The position numbers were made by a program, and so were the translations under genes. The notes below the pieces were generated by a model, which was not told where the DNA came from, did not search any database, and saw only the letters and a list, made by a program, of their open reading frames with translations. Shown here in pieces: positions 48,108-56,730 of a stretch of DNA of 64,000 nucleotides (positions are counted from its first letter, which is position 1; every line of letters begins with the position of its first letter). Source of the stretch: Geodermatophilus sp. DSM 44513 (GTDB lineage Bacteria > Actinomycetota > Actinomycetes > Mycobacteriales > Geodermatophilaceae); assembly GCF_032460525.1 (NCBI RefSeq), contig NZ_CP135963.1, forward strand, positions 3,844,001 through 3,908,000, given 5' to 3'.

Positions 48108-49206
48108 CGCGCACCGCTCGCAGCCCGGGGGCCGGCGGCGCCGGCCGCAGCCGCTCCCCCACCGAGTCCGCCGTGCGACCGACCCGGTGGACGAGGTCCT
48201 GCGCGCGAGAGGTGACCGCGGCGACGGCCTGCGGCGGCACCACCGGCACGATCGTGCTCGCGTAGTCGGCCAGCGCCTGCTCGGTGGTGAACCGGGGTGT
48301 GTAGCCGAACGTCTCGCGCAGCACCGTGGTGTCCACGACCCGGCCGAAGTTGAGGAAGCGCATCTGTTCCGGGGAGTAGTCGACGTAGCCGAAGCGGCGG
48401 GTCAGCCGGCCCAGCGAGCCGAGGGCGGGCGCGGGCAGCGGCACCTGCAGGCGGCCCAGCCGGCGGATGACCTGGGACAGCAGCAGGGTGCCCTCCCCGC
48501 CCACGTTGACGGTGCCGGTGAAGGTCCCGGTGGTGGCGCGGGTCAGCACGGCCAGGGCGTCGTCCTCGTGCAGCAGCTGCACGCGCGCGTCGTAGCCGAG
48601 CGCGGTGGGGACCACCGGCATGCGCAGGAACTGCGTGAGCACCGAGTCGATCCGCGGGCCGATGAAGTTGGTGAACCGCAACGCGGCCACGCCGACGTCG
48701 GGACGACGCCGGGAGAAGGACCGGACGTAGCCCTCGATGTCCAGGCTGTCCCGGGCGAAGCCGCCCGAGGGGACCCGGCGGGCCTGCATGGGCTCGGTGA
48801 AGACGGCCGGGTCACGCGGGGAGGCGCCGTAGACGGCACTGCTGGACTTGAGCACGAACCGGCGCACCGAGGACGCGCGCTGGCAGGCCGCGAGCAGCTG
48901 CATCGTGCCGATGACGTTGAGCTCCTTCATCGGCCCCCGCCCACCGGAGCCGGCGGGTGTGGAGCTGATGTTCATGTGCACGACCGTGTCGACCGACGCG
49001 GTCGCGATGACCTTGCCGATCAGCGGGTTGCGGATGTCGGCCCGCACGAACTCGGTCCGGCCCAGGCGGCGGAGCACCTCCGGGGACGGGGGGACGGTGT
49101 CCACCCCGATGACGCGCTCGATGGCGCGGTCGCGAGCGAGCTCGGCCGCCAGCGCTCCGCCGAGCCACCGGCTCACACCGGTGACCAGGACGACGGACGG
49201 CGGCAC
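48100..49206 (-). CDS. NAD-dependent epimerase/dehydratase family protein
   Basis: 368 residues, extended short-chain dehydrogenase family. The nucleotide motif is VVLVTGVSRWLGGALAAELA, with ADIRNPLIGKV and FVLKSSSAVYGASPRDP. The active-site YxxxK is not in its usual form, so the tyrosine of SSAVYG is followed by a different context and the catalytic role is uncertain. The last about 50 residues are a low-complexity tail. Located between the bS22 gene and the acyltransferase, as for mycobacterial galE2. Confidence 0.85.
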   Translation of the reverse strand: MPPSVVLVTGVSRWLGGALAAELARDRAIERVIGVDTVPPSPEVLRRLGRTEFVRADIRNPLIGKVIATASVDTVVHMNISSTPAGSGGRGPMKELNVIGTMQLLAACQRASSVRRFVLKSSSAVYGASPRDPAVFTEPMQARRVPSGGFARDSLDIEGYVRSFSRRRPDVGVAALRFTNFIGPRIDSVLTQFLRMPVVPTALGYDARVQLLHEDDALAVLTRATTGTFTGTVNVGGEGTLLLSQVIRRLGRLQVPLPAPALGSLGRLTRRFGYVDYSPEQMRFLNFGRVVDTTVLRETFGYTPRFTTEQALADYASTIVPVVPPQAVAAVTSRAQDLVHRVGRTADSVGERLRPAPPAPGLRAVRDA

Positions 49207-49216
49207 GAGCGTCAGC

Positions 49217-49315
49217 TCACTTCTTGTTGCGTCGCTGGACGCGGGTCTTCTTCAGCAGCTTGCGGTGCTTCTTCTTCGCCATCCGCTTGCGGCGCTTCTT
49301 GATGACCGAACCCAT
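49217..49315 (-). CDS. 30S ribosomal protein bS22 (AURKAIP1/COX24 domain)
   Basis: 32 residues, extremely basic: MGSVIKKRRKRMAKKKHRK and on to VQRRNKK. This matches the tiny actinobacterial protein found bound to the 30S subunit near the decoding centre. It is too short for most gene callers. Ten bases separate it from the epimerase gene downstream. It lies downstream of the HTH gene, as in mycobacteria. The 220 bases upstream up to the hairpin show no other gene. Confidence 0.9.
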   Translation of the reverse strand: MGSVIKKRRKRMAKKKHRKLLKKTRVQRRNKK

Positions 49316-49535
49316 GTCCGTGCTCCCGACGTCGTTGCGGCACGGCAGCCACCGTCGACCGGGAGGTCGTTCCGGGCGCCGCGCGGGGTGATCAGTGCGA
49401 CGACCCGGGCCTGACGGCCCGGCGTCGCTCGGCGTCCGAGAGTACCCGGCGCCCCCGTGGCGACGTTGCCGCGGGACCAGCCGGCGTCGAGGCCCACCCG
49501 CAGGGGTGGGAGTGGTGCAGGTGACCTGCTGGAAC

Positions 49536-49591
49536 GGCCTCGGTGCAGGGACCCGCGTCGAGCCTGCGAGGCGCGGGGGGCACCGAGGTCC
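49536..49591. terminator. GC hairpin (dispersed family) after the HTH gene
   Basis: Outer arms GGCCTCGGTGC (49536-49546) and GCACCGAGGTCC (49580-49591). The core ACCCGCGTCGAGCCTGCGAG resembles the copy at 47141. It ends 4 bases from the stop of the HTH gene and lies between two genes transcribed in the same direction. Confidence 0.6.
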
Positions 49592-49595
49592 TTCT

Positions 49596-49943
49596 TCAGG
49601 CGATGTCGGTGTAGGCGTCGCGCAGGTAGTCCTGGACGGCGCGCTCGGGGACGCGGAAGGACCGGCCGACGCGGACGGCGGCGAGCTCACCGGCGTGCAC
49701 GAGGCGGTACACGGTCATCTTGGACACGCGCATCATGCTGGCGACCTCGGCGACCGTCAGGAAGGTGACGGCGGCGCGCGGGGCCGGGACGGGCGGGCGG
49801 CCGACGGGCATCGCGGCCGGGTGCTGCGGGGGGATGGGGCGGGCCATCGTGGCGGCCGGGATGGGCCGGCCGACGGGACGCGGGCCGGGGACACCCGGAC
49901 GGGCGTAGGCGGCGGCGGGGATCGTGCGCTGGGGCATGGTCAT
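49596..49943 (-). CDS. Helix-turn-helix (excisionase/MerR-like) DNA-binding protein
   Basis: 115 residues. The C-terminal 60 residues are a complete excisionase-type HTH: FLTVAEVASMMRVSKMTVYR, then LVHAGELAAVRVGRSFRVPE. The N-terminal half is a Pro/Arg/Ala-rich segment with short repeats (GRPIPAATMARPIPP) that the mycobacterial homologue lacks. The start could be 49943 or 49937. About 250 bases upstream separate it from proC and hold its promoter region. A developmental or housekeeping regulator is likely; the target is unknown. Confidence 0.85.
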   Translation of the reverse strand: MTMPQRTIPAAAYARPGVPGPRPVGRPIPAATMARPIPPQHPAAMPVGRPPVPAPRAAVTFLTVAEVASMMRVSKMTVYRLVHAGELAAVRVGRSFRVPERAVQDYLRDAYTDIA

Positions 49944-50082
49944 CTCTTCATCTCCGGCCTGGCACGTGTCGCTCGTCGGCTTCCCCACCGACTACGGGGC
50001 ACGCACGTGCTGATACAGAGAGTAGGGGGGCATGCGTGACGGAAGCGATGGAAGAAACGAACAGGCAGAACGGTCCGTCCTG

Positions 50083-50096
50083 GGCACATCTGTGCC
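50083..50096. promoter_or_regulatory. Palindrome upstream of the HTH gene
   Basis: GGCACA-TC-TGTGCC, perfect arms of 6 bases, within the 250-base gap between proC and the HTH gene. A TACTCT box on the minus strand at 50025-50020 could be the -10 for that gene, with the palindrome 58 bases further upstream. The gap is visibly less GC-rich than its surroundings. Nothing else gene-like was found in it. Confidence 0.35.
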
Positions 50097-50193
50097 TCAA
50101 GCTCCTCGTCGACATGTCTCCGGGCGCGTCGCGGACGACACGTCCCGATCCCCTCACGCTGAGTCGACACATCGACCCCGGGTCGGGGTAGGG

Positions 50194-51024
50194 TCAGCGG
50201 TCCTGCGTGGCCCGCCCCAGTTCCACCGAGCGCGCGTGGGCGGCCTCGATGGCGGCGATCAGCGCGGCGCGCACGCTGTGCCGCTCCAGCTCGCGGACCG
50301 CCGCGATGGTCGTCCCGCCCGGGCTGGTCACCGCCTCCCGCAGCTGCACGGGGTGCTCACCGGAGTCGCGCAGCATGACCGCCGCGCCCAGGGCGGTCTG
50401 CACGATGAGGTCCGCGGCCAGGTCGCGCGGCAGGCCCAGCAGGATCCCGGCGTCGATCATGGCCTCGACCAGGTAGAAGAAGTAGGCCGGCCCGCTGCCC
50501 GACAGGGCGGTGACGGCGTCCTGCTGGCTCTCCGGCACGCGCCGCACGCGCCCGACGGCGGCCAGCAGCGTCTCGGCCTCGTCCAGGTGGCGGTCGTCGG
50601 CGTGCGCACCGGCGGACAGCACGCTCATCCCCTCGTCGACCAGCGCGGGGGTGTTCGGCATGACCCGGACGACGGGGACGCCGGCGGGCAGCGCCGCCTC
50701 GATGACCGACGTCGGGACGCCGGCCGCCACCGAGACCACCAGGTGTCCGTCGTCCACCGAACCCGCGAGCGCGCCGAGCAGCGCGCCGATGTCCTGCGGC
50801 TTGACCGCCAGCAGCAGCACCCGCGCGCGGGCGGCGGCCTCGGCGAGCGCCACCACCGGGACGCCGTAGCGGGCGGTCAACTCGGCCGCGCGCTCGGGGT
50901 GGCGCTCGCAGACGACGATGCCCCCGGACCCGCCGCGGCGGACCAGCCCGGACAGCAGCGCCTCGCCGATCTTCCCGCCGCCGACGATCGCCAGACCCGA
51001 GCGGCCGGCGTCCCCGGCGCTCAC
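50194..51024 (-). CDS. proC: Pyrroline-5-carboxylate reductase
   Basis: Last step of proline synthesis, 276 residues. The NAD(P)H motif is LAIVGGGKIGEALLSGLV. The signatures VRVMPNTPALVDEGMSV, LSGSGPAYFFYLVEAM and EAVTSPGGTTIAAVREL are all present. The GTG start is used. It stands alone, divergent from the PfpI-like gene. Confidence 0.95.
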   Translation of the reverse strand: MSAGDAGRSGLAIVGGGKIGEALLSGLVRRGGSGGIVVCERHPERAAELTARYGVPVVALAEAAARARVLLLAVKPQDIGALLGALAGSVDDGHLVVSVAAGVPTSVIEAALPAGVPVVRVMPNTPALVDEGMSVLSAGAHADDRHLDEAETLLAAVGRVRRVPESQQDAVTALSGSGPAYFFYLVEAMIDAGILLGLPRDLAADLIVQTALGAAVMLRDSGEHPVQLREAVTSPGGTTIAAVRELERHSVRAALIAAIEAAHARSVELGRATQDR

Positions 51025-51158
51025 GACCGGCCCGCCGGCCGGTGCTGCTGCTGCCTGCGGACCTGCCCCGGCATGACGCCCTCCCCGCTGTCGGTCGCTC
51101 GCCCGAACCTAGTGCGCGCGGCGTGTGCCCTCCTCGGGGGCGGGGTAGCCGCCGCCCC

Positions 51159-51722
51159 ATGCCAGGAGAACTGAACGGGATGAAGGTGGCCGTCCTCGCG
51201 ACCGACGGGGTGGAGCAGGTCGAGCTCGACCGGCCATGGCAGGCGCTGGAGGAGGCCGGTGCGGAACCGGTGCTCGTCTCCCTCGAGGCCGGGGAGATCA
51301 CCGCCTTCCAGCACATCGACAAGGGCGACACCAAGCAGGTCGACGCGGTGGTCAGCTCGGCCGACCCCGACGAGTACGGCGCCCTGCTGCTGCCCGGCGG
51401 GGTGGTCAACGGGGACTTCGTGCGCGCCGACGCCGACGCGGTCGCCTTCGTCACGGCCTTCTTCGAGGCGGGCAAGCCGGTGGCGGCCATCTGCCACGCG
51501 CCGTGGGTCCTCGCCGAGGCCGACGTCGTCCGCGGCCGGCGGATGACCTCCTGGCCCTCGCTGCAGACCGACCTGCGCAACGCCGGCGCCACCTGGGTCG
51601 ACGAGGAGGTCGTCGTCGACGGCAACCTGGTCACCAGCCGCAACCCCGACGACCTCGACGCCTTCAACGCCGCGATCGTCGAGCAGTTCGCGCTGCAGCC
51701 CGCCGGCGACCGCGAGGGGTGA
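51159..51722 (+). CDS. DJ-1/PfpI family protein (general stress protein type)
   Basis: 187 residues. The nucleophile elbow is PVAAICHAPWVLAEADVV, with the cysteine and adjacent histidine, preceded by the conserved acidic residue in TDGVEQVELDRP. Other signatures are GALLLPGGVVNGDFVR and TSRNPDDLDAFNAAI. The ATG at 51159 gives MPGELNGMKVAVLATDG; the alternative ATG at 51180 has AGGAGA upstream. Homologues are described as intracellular proteases, glyoxalases or deglycases; the activity here is not known. Confidence 0.9.
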   Translation: MPGELNGMKVAVLATDGVEQVELDRPWQALEEAGAEPVLVSLEAGEITAFQHIDKGDTKQVDAVVSSADPDEYGALLLPGGVVNGDFVRADADAVAFVTAFFEAGKPVAAICHAPWVLAEADVVRGRRMTSWPSLQTDLRNAGATWVDEEVVVDGNLVTSRNPDDLDAFNAAIVEQFALQPAGDREG

Positions 51723-51728
51723 CCCCCG

Positions 51729-51779
51729 GCTCCTCTGCCCCCCGCTCGCAGGCTCGCCGCGGGACCCCGCAGGGGGCCT
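51729..51779. terminator. GC hairpin (dispersed family, inverted orientation) at convergent ends
   Basis: Arms GGCTCCTCTGC and GCAGGGGGCC with an inner core which, read on the minus strand, is CCGCGGCGAGCCTGCGAG, the same core as at 57562. It is therefore an inverted copy. It starts 6 bases after the PfpI gene stop and directly abuts the next stop. Confidence 0.55.
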
Positions 51780-52565
51780 TCAGCCCGTGGCGAGCAGGCC
51801 GGCGGCCGGGGCGATGGTGAGCAGGGTCCCCGCGAAGACCAGGACGGCCACCAGCCGCACCCCGGCCGGCTCCTGGTCCAGCCGCTGCCGCCACACGCCG
51901 ACGCCGCCGACCAGCGCGGCCACCGCGACCGGGACCAGCAGCACGGCCAGGTAGGGCAGCTGCTGCCAGAGCACGGTGAACAGGAAGAAGGTGCCCACCC
52001 CGGCGGCCAGTGCCAGCACCAGCTCGCCGCCGAAGCGCACCCAGGCAAGCACGCCCTCCCCGGCGCCGGCGGTCCCGTCCTCGAGCATCGGCGGCTCGCC
52101 GCCGCGGACGACGGGGATCGGCCCGGTCTGCGGCTCCCGGCCGGACCCCGCCGCGGCCCGGCGGGGCGCACGTTCGCGCACCGTCCCCGTCCGGGGCGAG
52201 CCGTCGGGGGCACCCGCCGTGGCAGCGCCCGGGACGCCGGGCTTGCGGGAGGGCCGCAGGCCGGGGATGGCCGCGGTCGAGGGCTCGGCCGGGCGCCGTC
52301 GGTCGGTGGCGGGGGCGACGCCGTCCCCGGCCGGGGCAGCGGGCTGGTCACCGGCCCGCCGGCCGAACTCCGGCCGCTCGGCGACCCGACCGGTGTCGCC
52401 GGTGCCGCGCTGGCGCACGCCGGTGTCCTCGAACTCGTCCCCCCGGCGGCGCCGGCCGCGCGTCGGGGACTCCACCCCGGCCTCGCGCAGGATGTCGGCC
52501 AGCGGCCGGCCGCCGGTCTCCGGGTCACGGCGTCCCTCGCCGCGGCCACCGGGAGGAGTGCTCAT
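51780..52565 (-). CDS. Membrane protein with long disordered N-terminus
   Basis: 261 residues. Residues 1-165 are polar and rich in Arg, Gly, Pro and Asp. Three hydrophobic segments follow (GELVLALAAGVGTFFLFTVL, LPYLAVLLVPVAVAALVGGV, VRLVAVLVFAGTLLTIA). A short conserved start, GRPLADILREAGVES, is also seen in homologues next to ppx in other actinobacteria. It overlaps the ppx stop by four bases. Function unknown. Confidence 0.8.
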   Translation of the reverse strand: MSTPPGGRGEGRRDPETGGRPLADILREAGVESPTRGRRRRGDEFEDTGVRQRGTGDTGRVAERPEFGRRAGDQPAAPAGDGVAPATDRRRPAEPSTAAIPGLRPSRKPGVPGAATAGAPDGSPRTGTVRERAPRRAAAGSGREPQTGPIPVVRGGEPPMLEDGTAGAGEGVLAWVRFGGELVLALAAGVGTFFLFTVLWQQLPYLAVLLVPVAVAALVGGVGVWRQRLDQEPAGVRLVAVLVFAGTLLTIAPAAGLLATG

Positions 52566-53509
52566 CTCTCGTCCTCCAACGAGTCCAGTCGCCGGAGGAT
52601 GACGCCCTCCCGCAGCGCCCACGGACAGATCCGGACGGACGGTACGGCCAGAGCGCGCATGGTGGCCCGCGCCACGACGGCGCCGCCGGGGATCTGGTGG
52701 GCGCGGTCGGGCGACACGCCCTGCAGCTCGGCCAGCGCCGAGGACTCGATGCGGGCCACGAACCCCAGCAGCTGGGCCAGCCCGTCGACGGTGAGCTGGC
52801 GGGGGGCCCGCAGCCCCGCCGAGTAGGGGGCCGCGCCGGTCAGCCGGGCCAGCGTGCGGAACGTCTTGGACGTGGCGGCGACCAGGTCCGGCGGGCCACC
52901 GGCGAGCAGCTTCTTCGCCGCGGGCCGGAGCAGGTGGGTGGCGTGCGCGTCGAGCTCGGCGAGCGCGGCCAGGTCGGGGCGCCCACCCGTGCGGGCCGCG
53001 GGCAGGAAGCGGCGGGTCATCCGGCCGGCGCCCAGCGGCAGCGACAGCGCGACGTCGGGGTCCTCGTCCATGCCGCTGGCCAGCTCCAGCGACCCGCCGC
53101 CGATGTCGAGCACCAGCAGCCGCCCGGCGCTCCAGCCGAACCACCGGCGGACGGCGAGGAAGGTCAACCGCGCCTCCTCCTCCCCGCTGGTCACCTTGAG
53201 CTCCACGCCGGTGCGGCGCCGGACCCGCTCCAGCACCTCCGTGCCGTTGCCCGCCTCGCGGATGGCGGAGGTGACCAGGGCCAGCACCTCGTCGCAGCCC
53301 TGCTTCTCGGCCTGCTCGCAGGCCTTGCCCACCGCCTTGAGCAGCGCCTTCTCGCCCTCCTTGGACAGCAGGTCGTCGTCACCGACGTGCTCGGCCAGGC
53401 GCAGCAGCCAGCGGTCGTCGTGCTGCGGCGTGGGGTGGCCGCCGCGGTGGGCGTCGACCACCAGCAGGTGGACGGTGTTCGATCCGACGTCCAGCACCCC
53501 GAGCCTCAT
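52562..53509 (-). CDS. ppx: Exopolyphosphatase/guanosine pentaphosphatase (Ppx/GppA family)
   Basis: 315 residues, the short actinobacterial form. The ASKHA phosphate motifs are [18 protein letters not shown] and [25 protein letters not shown] and the ending [11 protein letters not shown] also fit. Start chosen at MRLGVLDVG (53509), 6 bases after CAGACT on the minus strand, a further leaderless-type arrangement. It acts on inorganic polyphosphate or pppGpp, in keeping with the phosphate regulators nearby. Confidence 0.92.
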   Translation of the reverse strand: MRLGVLDVGSNTVHLLVVDAHRGGHPTPQHDDRWLLRLAEHVGDDDLLSKEGEKALLKAVGKACEQAEKQGCDEVLALVTSAIREAGNGTEVLERVRRRTGVELKVTSGEEEARLTFLAVRRWFGWSAGRLLVLDIGGGSLELASGMDEDPDVALSLPLGAGRMTRRFLPAARTGGRPDLAALAELDAHATHLLRPAAKKLLAGGPPDLVAATSKTFRTLARLTGAAPYSAGLRAPRQLTVDGLAQLLGFVARIESSALAELQGVSPDRAHQIPGGAVVARATMRALAVPSVRICPWALREGVILRRLDSLEDER

Positions 53510-53524
53510 GCGCTCAGTCTGCCC

Positions 53525-53578
53525 GGCCCCCTCCGGAGGCTCGTGCCGAGCGGAGCGGGGCATGAGCTGGAGGGGGCC
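53525..53578. repeat. GC hairpin (dispersed family) in a divergent promoter region
   Basis: Outer arms GGCCCCCTCC (53525-53534) and GGAGGGGGCC (53569-53578) are perfect. Inner arms GCTCGTGCC (53539-53547) and GGCATGAGC (53559-53567) pair with one G-U. It lies between divergent ppx and the Cys-rich gene, so it is not a simple terminator. The plus-strand -10 TACGCT (53586-53591) follows by 7 bases. Confidence 0.6.
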
Positions 53579-53597
53579 CTCTCTCTACGCTGGCCCG

Positions 53598-54413
53598 GTG
53601 CACGACGACCCGCAGGAGGTCCCGCCCGAGGTGCCGCTGGACTTCGCCCGCGAGTGGGTCGAGTTCCCCGACCCGGCCGACCCGCGGCACGTCGTCCGCG
53701 CCGACCTCACCTGGCTGTCGTCGGCCTGGACGTGCGTGTTCGGCCGGGGGTGCGCCGGCGTCGTCGCCGGACGCCCGGACGACGGCTGCTGCAAGCACGG
53801 CGCCTTCTTCACCGACGAGGACGACCTGGCCCGGGTGACCGCCGCCGTCGCCGACCTCACCGACGCGGACTGGCAGCTGGCGCCGGTCGGCCGCGGGTCC
53901 TGGACGGAGGAGGACGCGGCCGACGACGAGGACGGCGGCGTGCGCTCGCTGCGCACCCGGCTGGTCGACGGCGCCTGCGTCTTCCTCAACCGCGCCGGCT
54001 CCCCCGGTGGCGCCGGCTGCGCGCTGCACAGCATGGCGCTGCGCGAGGACCTGCACCCGATGCTGACCAAGCCCGACGTGTGCTGGCAGCTGCCGCTGCG
54101 CCGCGAGCAGGAGGAGGTCGAGCGCCCGGACGGCACGCGCGTCCTGGTGTCGACCATCGGCGAGTTCGACCGGCGCGGCTGGGGCCCCGGCGGGCACGAC
54201 CTGCACTGGTGGTGCACCGGGTCGCCGGCCGCGCACGTGTCCGCCGAGCCGCTGGTGGACACCTGCGCCGCCGAGCTCACCGCCCTGCTCGGGCCGGCCG
54301 CCTACGCCGAGCTGCGGCGGCTGACCGGACGGCGGCTGGACCTCGGCCTGGTCGCCCCGCACCCGGCCAGCCCTCCACCGGTGCCCCTGACCCTCCAGCG
54401 CCGGCGGCCCTGA
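53598..54413 (+). CDS. Conserved hypothetical protein with a cysteine cluster
   Basis: 271 residues from a GTG 6 bases after TACGCT. Cysteines are grouped: [19 protein letters not shown], then [11 protein letters not shown], then GACVFLN with [12 protein letters not shown], and later DVCWQLP. The spacing resembles metal- or Fe-S-binding proteins of the YkgJ/DUF3109 type, but I cannot confirm the family. It is acidic and soluble, with a Pro-rich end. No operon partner is clear; the MFS gene follows after 90 bases with its own promoter. Confidence 0.8.
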   Translation: MHDDPQEVPPEVPLDFAREWVEFPDPADPRHVVRADLTWLSSAWTCVFGRGCAGVVAGRPDDGCCKHGAFFTDEDDLARVTAAVADLTDADWQLAPVGRGSWTEEDAADDEDGGVRSLRTRLVDGACVFLNRAGSPGGAGCALHSMALREDLHPMLTKPDVCWQLPLRREQEEVERPDGTRVLVSTIGEFDRRGWGPGGHDLHWWCTGSPAAHVSAEPLVDTCAAELTALLGPAAYAELRRLTGRRLDLGLVAPHPASPPPVPLTLQRRRP

Positions 54414-54503
54414 GCCCTCCCCCGTCCGGAGGTGAGGGACCCCGGCCGGCCGCCTCCCGCCACTACCCTTCAGCGGACGGACCACGAGCGGACGGCGGGG
54501 ACT

Positions 54504-56726
54504 GTGAGCGAGGAGCGCGCGGTGGCGGGCCCTCCCCCGGCCGGGGGGGCGCCGCCGGACAACGCATCTCCGGACGACGCATCTCCGGACAACGCATCTC
54601 CGGACAACGCCTTCCTGGCGCTGGTCCGCATCCCGGTGTTCCGCCGGCTGTGGGCGGCGATCACCGTCTCCAGCCTCGGTGACTGGCTGGGGCTGCTGGC
54701 CACGACGGCGATGGCCCAGCAGCTCACCCGCGAGGAGTCCCTCGCGGTGCAGGGCGCGGCGATCTCCGGCGTCATCCTCACCCGGCTGCTGCCCGACCTG
54801 CTGCTCGGCCCGCTGGCCGGGGCGCTGGCCGACCGGCTGGACCGGCGGACGACGGTCGTCGTCGGCGAGGTGCTGGCCGCCGCCCTGTACCTGTCCATGG
54901 CGGTCAGCTACGAGCTGACCTGGCTCTACGTGGCCCAGTTCCTCGTCGAGGCGGTCGGGCTGTTCACCAACCCCGCCAAGCAGGCGATCTGGGTGTCCAT
55001 CGTGCCCCGCGAGCGGCTGGCCGTGGCCAACCAGGTGTCGCTGTTCTCCGTCTACGGCGCCGTCCCGGTCGCCGCGCTGCTGTTCGCGCTGCTGTCCACC
55101 GTCAGCCGGCTGATCGGCGAGGACGACGGCAACGAGGCGCAGACCGCGATCGTCGTGGCCCTCGTCGTCAACGCGGCCAGCTTCGGCGTCAGCGCCGTCA
55201 CCGTGCTGCTCTCCCGCCGGCTCATCCCGGGCACGCCGGTCGACCGGGACGGCGGGCAGCGCAACGTCTTCTCCCTGGTCGTGGAGGGCGTGGCCTTCCT
55301 GCGCGGGCAGCCGTTCATGCGCGCCCTCTACGTCGGCGTCATCGGCGCGTTCGGCGCCGGCGGGCTCACCGTCGGCGTCGCCCAGCTCTACGTGGCCACC
55401 CTGCAGGCCGGCACCGCCGGGTACTCCGTCGTCTTCGGCGTGGTCTTCACCGGCCTGGCCATCGGCATGCTGGCCGGGCCACGCATCCTGCCCACAGTGC
55501 CGCGGCGCAGCGTGTTCACCCACGCCATCGGCCTGGCCGGGGTCGCGCTGCTGGTGATGTCGGTGCTGCGGGACTTCGTGCTGGCCACCGCCGCCGCCTT
55601 CTGCGTGGGGCTGTTCGCGGGCGTCAGCTGGATCATCGGCTACACCCTGATCGGCTACGAGGTGGAGGACCGGCTGCGCGGCCGGGTCTTCGCCTTCGTC
55701 ATCTCCTCGGTGCGCGTGGTCCTGCTGCTGACCGTGGCCGTCGGCCCCGGGCTGGCCGGCCTGCTCGGCACGCACGACGTCCGCCTCGGTGACCTGGTGC
55801 TCACCCTCACCGGGCCCGGGCTGACCCTGCTGGTCGGCGGGCTGATCGCGCTGGCGGTCAGCGCCTACGCCACCCGCCAGGTGGTGCCCGCCCGCTCGCG
55901 CACCCGGGTCCGGGACCTGCTGCGCCTGCTGTGGGGCCGCTCGGACCTGTTCTCCGCCTCCTCCAGCGGCGTCGGGCTCTTCGTCGTCGTCGAGGGGGCC
56001 GACCGCGAGCTCACCCGCCGCTACACCGCGGACCTCGCCCAGGTGCTGCGCGAGGAGTCCCGGCGCCCGGTCGAGGTGACCGCCGAGCCGAGCGACACCC
56101 GGCTGGGCCACCAGGTGCGCGGCCTGCTGTTCCCGGCCCCGCCGGACGCGGCCGCCGCCCCGCGGTCGGAGCCGTCGATCGACGACACCGGCCGGCCGAT
56201 CGGCGCGCACACCGCCGCCCTGCTCGCCGCCGCCGACCGCGCGCAGCACGTGGCCACGGTCATCCGCCCGGCGCTGGAGGACCACCGGATCGTGGTCAAC
56301 ACCCACTACGTGGACACCTCGATCGCCTTCCACGGCGCGGGTCAGGGCCTCGACGGCGACCGCATCTTCCGCACGTCGCTGTGGGCCACCCGCGGCCTGC
56401 TGCCCGACCTCACCGTGCTCGTCGACTCCCCCGTCACCGCCGCCCCGCCGGGCGCCGACGCCCAGGCGGTGCGCCGCGCGTTCCTCGAGCTGGCCGAGGC
56501 CGCGCCCGACCGCTACGTCGTCGTCCCCGGGGAGCTGCTGGACGCCACCAGCACCGGCGGGCTGGTCTCCCCCGTCGTCCGCCGGCGGCTGGCCGCCCTG
56601 GTGGCCACCCGCTACCCGGCGCCCGCGGACGGTGACGGCGACGGCGACGGCGACGGCGGGGTCGGTGCGACGCCCGGCGCGGGCTCCACCGCTGCCGCGG
56701 AGCAGGCCGGCCGCTCCGTAGGCTGA
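54504..56726 (+). CDS. MFS transporter fused to a degenerate thymidylate kinase domain
   Basis: 740 residues. After a repeat-bearing polar N-terminus (1-37), residues 40-460 are a 12-helix MFS transporter with the motif GALADRLDRRTTVVVGE. Residues 488-705 align with dTMP kinase in order, as in known actinobacterial MFS-dTMP kinase fusions. The catalytic motifs are damaged, however: the P-loop is VVEGADRELTRRY (about 495-507) with no GKS/T, and the DR motif region reads NTHYVDTSIAFHG. The C-terminus carries a DGDGDGDGDGG run. The GTG start follows TACCCT (54464-54469). Likely an MFS protein with a regulatory pseudokinase tail; the transported substrate is unknown. Confidence 0.85.
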   Translation: MSEERAVAGPPPAGGAPPDNASPDDASPDNASPDNAFLALVRIPVFRRLWAAITVSSLGDWLGLLATTAMAQQLTREESLAVQGAAISGVILTRLLPDLLLGPLAGALADRLDRRTTVVVGEVLAAALYLSMAVSYELTWLYVAQFLVEAVGLFTNPAKQAIWVSIVPRERLAVANQVSLFSVYGAVPVAALLFALLSTVSRLIGEDDGNEAQTAIVVALVVNAASFGVSAVTVLLSRRLIPGTPVDRDGGQRNVFSLVVEGVAFLRGQPFMRALYVGVIGAFGAGGLTVGVAQLYVATLQAGTAGYSVVFGVVFTGLAIGMLAGPRILPTVPRRSVFTHAIGLAGVALLVMSVLRDFVLATAAAFCVGLFAGVSWIIGYTLIGYEVEDRLRGRVFAFVISSVRVVLLLTVAVGPGLAGLLGTHDVRLGDLVLTLTGPGLTLLVGGLIALAVSAYATRQVVPARSRTRVRDLLRLLWGRSDLFSASSSGVGLFVVVEGADRELTRRYTADLAQVLREESRRPVEVTAEPSDTRLGHQVRGLLFPAPPDAAAAPRSEPSIDDTGRPIGAHTAALLAAADRAQHVATVIRPALEDHRIVVNTHYVDTSIAFHGAGQGLDGDRIFRTSLWATRGLLPDLTVLVDSPVTAAPPGADAQAVRRAFLELAEAAPDRYVVVPGELLDATSTGGLVSPVVRRRLAALVATRYPAPADGDGDGDGDGGVGATPGAGSTAAAEQAGRSVG
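54555..54611 (+). repeat. 15-base tandem repeat inside the MFS fusion gene
   Basis: Nearly four copies of CCGGACAACGCATCT (units start at 54555, 54570, 54585 and 54600; the second has GAC for AAC and the last is cut). It encodes PDNAS-PDDAS-PDNAS-PDNA just before the first transmembrane region. Frame-neutral copy-number change is possible. Confidence 0.9.
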
Positions 56727-56730
56727 CCAC

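Noticed and set aside
49940..50172. Short minus open frames upstream of the HTH gene
   Set aside because: They overlap each other, lack ribosome sites and cover the promoter region. No protein character was seen.
55988..56620. Functional thymidylate kinase at the end of the MFS gene
   Set aside because: The P-loop lysine and serine/threonine and the DR motif are absent, so a catalytic assignment is not supported.
56628..56660. GACGGC simple repeat as a regulatory or CRISPR-like array
   Set aside because: It is a short in-frame DG repeat encoding the tail of the MFS fusion. No spacers are present.
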